DNA of 11,240 nucleotides, taken from an uncultured Burkholderiales bacterium. GTDB taxonomy: Bacteria; Pseudomonadota; Gammaproteobacteria; Burkholderiales; Burkholderiaceae. Positions 5,718 to 11,240 of the stretch are shown here, piece by piece. A program made the translations under genes and the position numbers. The stretch lies in assembly GCA_937891045.1 (NCBI GenBank), contig CALBEV010000063.1, positions 1 to 11,240 on the forward strand. Reading direction: 5' to 3'. The notes under the pieces were generated by a model. The model was given only the letters and a program-made list of their open reading frames with translations, was not told where the DNA came from and made no database searches. The first letter of the stretch is position 1. Every line of letters begins with the position of its first letter.

Positions 5718-7163
5718 ATGACACCAACGCCGACCCCTCACCGCCAGGCTTGCAAGCCCACTCCAAACAAGGCAATGCGTTTGCTCGGCATGGTCTTGTC
5801 GCTTTTGTGTGGGCTTGGTGCCGCCCAGGGTCAAACCAGTTTGCCACCCGCCGTTGAAGACGCTTTACAACGCGCCAAGTTGCCGCGGGACGCGCTCAGC
5901 GTGGTGGTTTGGCCGGTGGCTGCGCCCGGCACGCCGCGCTTGCAACACCAGGCCGATGTACCGCGCAACCCAGCATCGCTCATGAAGTTGGTCACCACCA
6001 GTGCGGCGCTGGACATGTTGGGCCCGGCCTTCACTTGGCGCACCCCGGTGTATTTGGATGGGCAGTTGCGCGGCGATGTGTGGCACGGACAGGTTTATTT
6101 GCAAGGTAGTGGCGACCCCAAGCTGGGGGTGGAGCAACTTTGGTTGCTGTTGCGCCGCTTGCAAGGCCTGGGCATTCGGCAGATTCAAGGCGACATCGTG
6201 CTCGACCGCAGCTTGTTTGCATTGCCGCCGCACGACCCGGCGAGTTTTGATGGCGAACCCCTGCGCCCCTACAACGCCGCACCAGATGCGCTGCTGCTCA
6301 ACTACAAGTCGCTGATGTTTCACTTCGTGCCCGACCCGGCGCACAAAGTGGCGCGGGTGCATTGGGAGCCGCCGCTGGCTGGCGTGCAATTGCAAGCCAG
6401 TGTGCCCTTGATGGGAGGTGACTGCGCCGATTACCGCGCCAGTTTGAAGCCCGAGTTTGGCAACCCCTTGAGCATTCGATTCATGGGTGGATTTCCAGCC
6501 AGCTGCAGCGACAAACTCTGGCCTGTGGCGTATGCCGACCCTGATCAATTTGCGTCCCGCGCGGTGTTGGGTATATGGCAACAACTCGGCGGTCAACTCA
6601 GTGGCAGCGTGCGCGATGGCAGCGTGCCCACAAGCTTGAAGCCTGTGTTTTTTGCAGAGTCCGCCACGTTGGGCGAGGTGGTGCGCGACATCAACAAGTT
6701 CAGCAACAACGTCATGGCCGATCAGTTGTTCTTGACCCTGGCCGCGCACAAACGGGGAACAGCCACACCCCTTGCGGCCAAAGAGGTGATGGAGGTGTGG
6801 TGGCGTGAACGCATCGGCGGCGAACCACCCTTGATCGACAAGGGCTCAGGCTTGAGCCGGGAAGTGCGCATCAGCGCCCACACCTTGGCGCGTTTGCTGC
6901 AATGGGCCTGGTTGCAGTCCTTCATGCCAGAACTGATGGCCTCACTGCCGCTCACCGGCGTGGACGGCACCCTCAAGCGCAGCAAAAGCAGCGCCAGTGC
7001 CCACCTGAAAACCGGCAGTTTGCGCGACAGCATGGGCATTGCGGGTTATGTGGACGGTCAAAACGGCCAGCGCTTTGTGCTGGTGGCCATGCTGAACCAC
7101 CCGAACGCGAACCAAGGCAGGCCGGTGATGGACGCCTTGATCGACTGGGCGGCTGGGCGCTGA
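5718..7163 (+). CDS. dacB: D-alanyl-D-alanine carboxypeptidase/endopeptidase (PBP4 family, peptidase S13)
   Basis: Periplasmic penicillin-binding protein that trims the terminal D-Ala of peptidoglycan stem peptides and, in this family, can cleave cross-links. Active-site motifs are intact. Numbered from the ATG at 5775, they are Ser68-Leu-Met-Lys71 (SxxK), Ser310-Asn-Asn312 (SxN) and Lys412-Thr-Gly414 (KTG). The roughly 240 residues between the first two motifs reflect the large S13 insertion. Start is uncertain: ATG 5718 gives 481 residues with a long basic N-region, while ATG 5775 gives 462 residues beginning MRLLGMVLSLLCGLGAAQG, a compact signal peptide with likely cleavage near AQG/Q. Neither has a well-placed Shine-Dalgarno; AAGG before 5775 is only 2 bases from the ATG. 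The gene is divergent from the EamA transporter gene and ends 4 bp from convergent tsaC. Confidence 0.93.
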   Translation: MTPTPTPHRQACKPTPNKAMRLLGMVLSLLCGLGAAQGQTSLPPAVEDALQRAKLPRDALSVVVWPVAAPGTPRLQHQADVPRNPASLMKLVTTSAALDMLGPAFTWRTPVYLDGQLRGDVWHGQVYLQGSGDPKLGVEQLWLLLRRLQGLGIRQIQGDIVLDRSLFALPPHDPASFDGEPLRPYNAAPDALLLNYKSLMFHFVPDPAHKVARVHWEPPLAGVQLQASVPLMGGDCADYRASLKPEFGNPLSIRFMGGFPASCSDKLWPVAYADPDQFASRAVLGIWQQLGGQLSGSVRDGSVPTSLKPVFFAESATLGEVVRDINKFSNNVMADQLFLTLAAHKRGTATPLAAKEVMEVWWRERIGGEPPLIDKGSGLSREVRISAHTLARLLQWAWLQSFMPELMASLPLTGVDGTLKRSKSSASAHLKTGSLRDSMGIAGYVDGQNGQRFVLVAMLNHPNANQGRPVMDALIDWAAGR

Positions 7164-7167
7164 CACT

Positions 7168-8169
7168 TCACTTCAAAGCCGCTGCCCGCTGCAACCTGTC
7201 CCGCACACCCTCCCAGGCCTCGCCCTCAGGCGGCGTCTCGACCCAAATCTCTTGCACACCTTTGGCATCCATGGCCCGCAGCTGCGCAAACAATTCATGG
7301 GCGCACTGCGCTGCATCCGAGGGCATCTTCACCCACCAAACACCCGCAGGCACATCCAACACAGAGCGGGTCCACAACGCCACTTGCACATCGATGCTTG
7401 GCAAAAGCGACAACATCGCTTCAGCCGACAACAACCGCACACGCGCTTGCGGTGCATAGTGCGATGCCAAGCTGCCTGGTGCTGCGGGGGCTTGTTCGTT
7501 CAATGCATCAGCAGAAGTTGCTGACGTGGTTTCATGGCTGGTTGAATTCAACACGGCCACACCACAGGCTTGAGAGAGCTGCGACAAGCTCAGCATGCCC
7601 GGGCGCAACAACACCGGCGCAGCACGGCTGCAATCGACGATGGTGGATTCGATGCCGACATCACACGCACCGCCATCCAACACCAAGAGCGATGGAAACG
7701 CTTCGCGCACATGCGCGGCTGTGGTGGGGCTGACGCTGCCAAACAGATTCGCGCTTGGGGCCGCCACACCTTGAACGCCCAAGCTTTGTGCCGCTTGCAA
7801 CACCGATTGCGCCATCGGGTGTGCAGGACAGCGCAGCGCAATGGTGGCGTGACCACCGGCAGCAGCATCGGCCACGCCGCTTTTTTTCGGCAAGATCAGC
7901 GTCAACGGACCGGGCCAAAACGCCGTCATCAAGTGCACGGCAAATTCAGGGACATCCTGCGCAAACAAAGCCACTTGCGCCGCATCGACCACATGCACGA
8001 TGAGCGGGTGATCTGCGGGTCGGCCTTTGGCTTGAAAAATAGCACTTACAGCTTGCGGGTTCAAAGCATCAGCTGCCAGGCCATAGACCGTTTCCGTGGG
8101 CAAACCAATCAAGCCGCCTTGTGACAACACGTGGGCGGCTTGCAGCACCGCATCCGATGAAGTTTTCAC
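7168..8169 (-). CDS. tsaC: L-threonylcarbamoyladenylate synthase, two-domain Sua5 type
   Basis: Makes threonylcarbamoyl-AMP from threonine, bicarbonate and ATP, the first step of tRNA t6A37 synthesis. It has 333 residues from GTG at 8169, which overlaps the purK TGA in GTGA; the adjacent GTG at 8172 is equally possible. There is no in-frame ATG before residue 81, and the open frame further upstream is purK read out of frame. The YrdC domain shows LPTETVYGLAADA (23-35), KGRPADHPLIVHV (48-60), TIALRCP (109-115), APSANLFGSVSPTT (137-150) and GIESTIVD (172-179). The Sua5 C-terminal domain follows the linker PGSLASHYAPQ (231-241). Presence of both domains makes it Sua5-like rather than the short E. 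coli TsaC. It is the last gene of the purE-purK run. Its A7 run (minus strand, bases 7881-7887) is in frame. Confidence 0.93.
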   Translation of the reverse strand: MKTSSDAVLQAAHVLSQGGLIGLPTETVYGLAADALNPQAVSAIFQAKGRPADHPLIVHVVDAAQVALFAQDVPEFAVHLMTAFWPGPLTLILPKKSGVADAAAGGHATIALRCPAHPMAQSVLQAAQSLGVQGVAAPSANLFGSVSPTTAAHVREAFPSLLVLDGGACDVGIESTIVDCSRAAPVLLRPGMLSLSQLSQACGVAVLNSTSHETTSATSADALNEQAPAAPGSLASHYAPQARVRLLSAEAMLSLLPSIDVQVALWTRSVLDVPAGVWWVKMPSDAAQCAHELFAQLRAMDAKGVQEIWVETPPEGEAWEGVRDRLQRAAALK

Positions 8170-9353
8170 CACGCAGCCATACCCAAGATGGCGGCGGCTT
8201 GCAGGGCCACTTGCTTGGCCGCTTCGGGCGTGGCGGCCGTGATGGTGAGGTGGCCCATCTTGCGACCTTCGCGTGCTTGGGTTTTGCCATACAGGTGCAA
8301 ATGCACACCAGGCAAAGCCAACACTTGTGGCCAAGGCGGCTCAATGGCTTGGTCACCTTGTGCAAACCACAAGTCGCCCAACAGGTTCAGCATGACGCAA
8401 GCGCTGTGCAAGCGCGGCTGCACCAGCGGCAACCCAGCCATGCAACGCACTTGCAATTCAAACTGCGACACATCGCAACTGTTGATGCTGTGGTGTCCGC
8501 TGTTGTGCGGGCGCGGTGCAATCTCGTTCACCACCAGCGGGCCCAAGGCTTCACGTTCAGGGCCGTCTTGCAGCAAAAAAAACTCCACACACAGCACACC
8601 CACATAGTTCAAGCCGCGCGCCACCTCATGGGCCGCTTTCAAGGCTTGTTGTTCGGTGGCGGCAGGCAAGGCGTTTGCAAACACCTCGGTCACTGCCAAG
8701 ATGCCGTCTCGGTGCAAATTCACCTGCACCGGCAAGTGCACCATCTGACCATCAAAGCCCCGCGCCAACACCACAGAACATTCTGCGGCCAAGGGCAGGC
8801 GTTTTTCCAAAATGCACACGGCGGGGCCAGCGCTTTGCAGCTGCTTCCATGCGGCGGGCAAGTCAGCAAGCGACGCCACCCGCACCTGACCTTTGCCGTC
8901 ATAGCCCAAGCGTGTGGTTTTCAAAATGCCGGGCAACAAATCAGCAGACACAGAAGTCAAATCTGCTGCTGTGTGCACAACTGCATGCGGCGCCACGGGC
9001 ACACCGCAAGCCACAAAGTGTGCTTTTTCTTTTGCACGGTCTTGCGCCACCGCCACCGGCCCGGCACCCGGTGCGCAAGGCAAGCTCAAGCCCAATTGGC
9101 GCAAGGCTTCAGCGGGCACGTTTTCAAACTCGGTGGTGATGGCCTGGCATTGCGCGGCCATCTGTTGCAAGGCCACAGGGTCGAGGTAATCGGCCGCCAC
9201 ATGCAGATGACTGACCAAGCCTGCCGGGCTGTGTGCATCAGGGTCAAGGACAGCGGTGCGGTAGCCCAAAGCTTGTGCCGCGTGGCTCCACATGCGGCCC
9301 AATTGACCGCCACCCAACACGCCCAAGGTGGCGCCTGGCAACAAGGTTTTCAA
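8166..9353 (-). CDS. purK: PurK, N5-carboxyaminoimidazole ribonucleotide synthase
   Basis: ATP-grasp enzyme of de novo purine synthesis that carboxylates AIR to N5-CAIR using ATP and bicarbonate; PurE then isomerises the product. The protein has 395 residues, a normal length. Visible are the N-terminal [11 protein letters not shown] (11-21), TEFENVP, the ATP-grasp segment [12 protein letters not shown], and the metal/ATP site [13 protein letters not shown]. The start is TTG at 9353, overlapping the purE stop in TTGA; no ATG or GTG in this frame gives the conserved N-terminus, and there is no Shine-Dalgarno, so it probably depends on coupling to purE. The stop overlaps the tsaC GTG. A run of eight T in the coding strand (bases 8575-8582) lies within VEFFLLQD. 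Confidence 0.95.
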   Translation of the reverse strand: MKTLLPGATLGVLGGGQLGRMWSHAAQALGYRTAVLDPDAHSPAGLVSHLHVAADYLDPVALQQMAAQCQAITTEFENVPAEALRQLGLSLPCAPGAGPVAVAQDRAKEKAHFVACGVPVAPHAVVHTAADLTSVSADLLPGILKTTRLGYDGKGQVRVASLADLPAAWKQLQSAGPAVCILEKRLPLAAECSVVLARGFDGQMVHLPVQVNLHRDGILAVTEVFANALPAATEQQALKAAHEVARGLNYVGVLCVEFFLLQDGPEREALGPLVVNEIAPRPHNSGHHSINSCDVSQFELQVRCMAGLPLVQPRLHSACVMLNLLGDLWFAQGDQAIEPPWPQVLALPGVHLHLYGKTQAREGRKMGHLTITAATPEAAKQVALQAAAILGMAAW

Positions 9354-9844
9354 AGGGCAGGCGGCACGGTCATGGCACGTGCGGCGTCAGTTTGTTGTTG
9401 GCGAAACGTTTGCAGCGCAGTCTGCAATTTGGGGTTGTCATGCGCCAACAGAGCCACCACAAACAAGGCCGCGTTGGCCGCGCCTGCTGCACCAATCGCG
9501 AAGGTGGCCACTGGAATTCCCTTGGGCATTTGCACGATGCTGTGCAGCGAGTCCACGCCTTGCAAATGCTTGCTGGCCACCGGCACACCCAACACGGGCA
9601 CCGTGGTTTTGGCGGCCAACATGCCCGGCAAATGCGCTGCACCGCCTGCTCCCGCGATGATGGCTCTGAGGCCGCGGTCGTGCGCCGCTTCGGCATAGGC
9701 AAACATGTCGTCGGGCATGCGGTGCGCAGACACCACCTGGGCCTCAAAGCCGATGCCGAAATCTTGCAAGATCTGGGTGGCGTGTTGCATGGTGTCCCAG
9801 TCAGAGCTGGAGCCCATGACCACACCGACAAGAATGGGGTTCAT
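9350..9844 (-). CDS. purE: PurE, N5-CAIR mutase (class I)
   Basis: Converts N5-CAIR to CAIR in purine synthesis. From ATG 9844 it has 164 residues, the normal class I length. Motifs are VMGSSSDW (9-16), the catalytic SAHRMPD (39-45, with His41), [13 protein letters not shown], and [10 protein letters not shown] near the end. A longer open frame begins with TTG at 9895, but its first 17 residues do not resemble the family, so ATG 9844 is chosen. No Shine-Dalgarno is seen; that position is taken by an inverted repeat at 9854-9865. PurE heads the purE-purK-tsaC run and is divergent from the thioredoxin-TPR gene. PurC, the next but one purine step, lies on the same strand upstream of that gene. 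Confidence 0.96.
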   Translation of the reverse strand: MNPILVGVVMGSSSDWDTMQHATQILQDFGIGFEAQVVSAHRMPDDMFAYAEAAHDRGLRAIIAGAGGAAHLPGMLAAKTTVPVLGVPVASKHLQGVDSLHSIVQMPKGIPVATFAIGAAGAANAALFVVALLAHDNPKLQTALQTFRQQQTDAARAMTVPPAL

Positions 9845-9853
9845 GATGAAGGG

Positions 9854-9865
9854 GCAGTGAACTGC
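9854..9865. repeat. Inverted repeat GCAGT-GA-ACTGC at the purE translation-initiation region
   Basis: Perfect 5-bp arms with a 2-bp spacer lie 9 bases upstream of the purE ATG, where a Shine-Dalgarno would normally sit. The spacer is too short for a stable RNA hairpin as drawn, so a protein-binding palindrome in DNA is the likelier reading, if it has any function. Confidence 0.35.
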
Positions 9866-9926
9866 GGGTAAGCTTATGCGTTGACAGAATGCCAAGGCTC
9901 ATTCGGGCTTTGGCGTGTTGGTGAAC

Positions 9927-9936
9927 TGATTTTATT
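9927..9936. promoter_or_regulatory. Shared AT-rich -10 region for divergent purE and cnoX
   Basis: On the + strand TG-A-TTTTAT (9927-9935) resembles an extended -10, giving a start near 9942 and a very short leader for the gene at 9954. On the minus strand the same bases read TAAAAT (9934-9929), 5 of 6 to consensus, giving a leader of about 78 bases for purE. A perfect TTGACA stands at 9881-9886 on +, but no -10 lies at 16-18 bp from it. Neither direction has a good correctly spaced -35. Confidence 0.35.
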
Positions 9937-9953
9937 CCCCTGGACCTGACCCC

Positions 9954-10910
9954 ATGATTGATGTGACCGTTGCCAATTTTGAAGCCGAAGTGATCGCAGC
10001 TTCCACCCAAGTGCCTGTGTTGGTGGATTTTTGGGCGCCTTGGTGTGGCCCGTGCAAATCCTTAGGGCCGATTTTGGAAAAACTGGAAGTGGAATACGCT
10101 GGCCGCTTCAAGTTGGTGAAGATCAACTCGGACGATGAGCAGCAACTCGCGCAAGCCTTTGGTATTCGCAGCATCCCCACTTGCGTTTTGCTCAAGGACG
10201 GCAAGCCCGCCGACGGTTTCATGGGTGCTTTGCCCGAAGGCAAGGTGCGTGAATTTTTAGACAAGCTCTTGCCCTCTGAGGGCGAGTTGATCGCACAAGA
10301 GGACCTGAGCGAGGCCGAGGCTTTGCTGGCGCAAGGCGATACCCAAACCGCGTTGGCCAAGTTGCAAGAAGCCTTGGCCATGAACCCCGACAACGATGAC
10401 GCCCGTTTTGACTACATCAAGCTCTTGATGGCCATGGGTGAACTCGATCAGGCGAAAGCAGCCTTGGCACCCGCGCTGGTGCAAATTCCTTTGCAACTGC
10501 GGTTTGAAGCCTTGAAGCACTGGTGGGAGGCGCTGCATTTCGCCACCACCGACGAACGTGCGCAATGGCCTTTAGACCAATTCGATGCGCTGATTGAAAA
10601 GAACAAACGCGATTTCGACACCCGCTTGGCCAAGGCGCGTTTGTTGATGGCTGCGGCCGAATGGACCGCGGCCATGGACGAGTTGTTGGAAATCGTGATG
10701 CGCGACAAAACCTGGAACGAAGAAGCGGCCCGCAAAAACCTGGTGGCCATTTTGGAGTTGTTGACCCCGCCCAAGGCCAAAGGCGATCAGCCCGTGCCCG
10801 GCAAATCCGCCGGTGGCATTGAACTCACCGGCAAAGCCACGGCCCTGGAAGACCCGCAAGCCGAGTTGGTGTCCAAGTACCGACGCCGCTTGAGCATGGC
10901 CTTGAACTGA
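9954..10910 (+). CDS. cnoX: CnoX-like thioredoxin-TPR protein with active-site CGPC
   Basis: A 318-residue cytoplasmic protein with an N-terminal thioredoxin domain and a C-terminal tetratricopeptide region, the architecture of CnoX/YbbN co-chaperones that work with GroEL and DnaK. The thioredoxin part has WAPWCGPCK (27-35, Cys31 and Cys34) and the cis-Pro loop SIPTC (73-77). TPR-like helices begin around residue 118 (SEAEALLAQGDTQTALAKL) and continue to about 260. The C-terminal segment (about 265-318) is Lys/Gly/Pro-rich, then helical. The intact CGPC pair differs from E. coli CnoX, which lacks dithiol activity, and resembles the redox-active alphaproteobacterial type, so oxidoreductase activity is plausible. 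ATG 9954 follows a GGA at 9942-9944, a weak Shine-Dalgarno. It sits on the opposite strand between purC and purE, and its stop is 5 bp from the purC stop. Confidence 0.88.
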   Translation: MIDVTVANFEAEVIAASTQVPVLVDFWAPWCGPCKSLGPILEKLEVEYAGRFKLVKINSDDEQQLAQAFGIRSIPTCVLLKDGKPADGFMGALPEGKVREFLDKLLPSEGELIAQEDLSEAEALLAQGDTQTALAKLQEALAMNPDNDDARFDYIKLLMAMGELDQAKAALAPALVQIPLQLRFEALKHWWEALHFATTDERAQWPLDQFDALIEKNKRDFDTRLAKARLLMAAAEWTAAMDELLEIVMRDKTWNEEAARKNLVAILELLTPPKAKGDQPVPGKSAGGIELTGKATALEDPQAELVSKYRRRLSMALN

Positions 10911-10915
10911 GCTGA

Positions 10916-11240
10916 TTAATTCTTCAACCTCGCCCACGCCTCTTGGTACTTGTCCGCTGTGAGTGAAATCACCTCGGAAGGCAATGTGGGCGCAGGTGCT
11001 TGTTTGTTCCAAGCCGCGCCGTCCACCTGTACGGTTTCCAGCCAATCGCGCAAATACTGTTTGTCAAAGCTCGGTGGGTTGGCGCCTTCTTGGTAGGCGT
11101 CGGCGGGCCAGTAGCGAGATGAATCTGGCGTCAGCACCTCGTCCATCAGCACCAAGGTGCCCTCGGGGCTCAAGCCAAATTCAAACTTGGTGTCGGCAAT
11201 CAAGATACCTTTGGCCGCTGCAATGTCATAGGCCGCCTCG
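10916..11240 (-). CDS. purC: PurC, SAICAR synthetase (C-terminal part, 5' end outside window)
   Basis: Joins CAIR and aspartate, using ATP, to give SAICAR in purine synthesis. The last 107 or so codons are present and the frame is open to the right edge. Recognisable are [16 protein letters not shown], the active-site strand [18 protein letters not shown], and [14 protein letters not shown], which fit the longer (about 300-residue) SAICAR synthetases. The start lies beyond the window. The TAA stop at 10916-10918 is 5 bp from the stop of the convergent cnoX gene, so no separate terminator fits between them. Confidence 0.95.
   Translation of the reverse strand, partial: EAAYDIAAAKGILIADTKFEFGLSPEGTLVLMDEVLTPDSSRYWPADAYQEGANPPSFDKQYLRDWLETVQVDGAAWNKQAPAPTLPSEVISLTADKYQEAWARLKN

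Noticed and set aside
5865..6749. 294-codon open frame on - opposite dacB
   Set aside because: Composition (His/Gln/Arg-rich) is typical of an antisense shadow, and dacB motifs are intact on the other strand.
7881..7887. A7 run in tsaC (codons CCG AAA AAA AGC) as a programmed frameshift site
   Set aside because: The base before AAA AAA is G, so it is not an X-XXY-YYZ heptamer, and the zero-frame product is a complete normal-length protein.
8170..8334. N-terminal extension of the tsaC frame up to 8334
   Set aside because: It lies inside purK in another frame, and the Sua5 family N-terminus is reached from the GTG at 8169.
8121..9698. Long open frame (525 codons) on + opposite purK and purE
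   Set aside because: It is the mirror of genuine, strongly conserved coding sequence on the minus strand. The translation is rich in His, Gln, Arg and Cys and matches no family I recognise. GC-rich codon use keeps this antisense frame free of stops.
9881..9886. Perfect TTGACA on + as the -35 of the cnoX promoter
   Set aside because: At 16-18 bp downstream only GC-rich sequence (TCGGGC to GGGCTT) is found, so no partner -10 exists.
1..11240. CRISPR array, mobile element, phage remnant, toxin-antitoxin or defence system, tRNA
   Set aside because: No spaced direct repeats, transposase or integrase motifs, terminal inverted repeats, defence-type domains or cloverleaf were seen, and nearly all bases belong to recognised housekeeping genes.

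Overview
The window looks like ordinary core chromosome of a betaproteobacterium, most likely Burkholderiales (Comamonadaceae-like). This is inferred from the moderately GC-rich base composition and the protein sequences: a long-form UvrA, a type-2 OMP decarboxylase, a family-4 uracil-DNA glycosylase, a two-domain Sua5-type TsaC and a thioredoxin-TPR protein. I see no insertion sequence, phage gene, CRISPR array, toxin-antitoxin pair, tRNA or rRNA. The window is almost entirely coding.

Layout from left to right: (1) the 3' half of uvrA on +, meeting a small MarR-like winged-helix regulator on - with no base between them; (2) a 133-bp AT-rich gap with a near-perfect FNR/ANR-type box and a matching -10, which makes the small regulator a candidate oxygen-responsive gene; (3) a minus-strand run read EamA-type transporter > tsaB > rimI > family-4 UDG > pyrF, with ATGA overlaps at the first two junctions and a 10-bp gap at the third; (4) a short divergent promoter region, then dacB (PBP4-type D,D-carboxypeptidase/endopeptidase) on +, ending 4 bp from the convergent tsaC; (5) a minus-strand purE > purK > tsaC operon coupled through TTGA and GTGA overlaps, so purK starts with TTG and tsaC with GTG; (6) a 109-bp divergent promoter region, then a CnoX-like thioredoxin-TPR gene on +, ending 5 bp from the 3' end of purC, which runs off the right edge.

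Functionally the window combines DNA repair (UvrA, UDG), pyrimidine and purine synthesis (PyrF, PurC/E/K), t6A tRNA modification (TsaB and TsaC, in two separate operons), ribosomal protein acetylation (RimI), cell-wall maturation (DacB) and redox or protein folding (CnoX). All three convergent junctions are 0 to 5 bp, leaving no room for intergenic terminators. The points most worth checking are the FNR-type promoter of the MarR-like gene, the substituted active-site motifs of the UDG, the abutting convergent ends, and the two compact divergent promoter regions. I did not find a convincing new multi-gene system.
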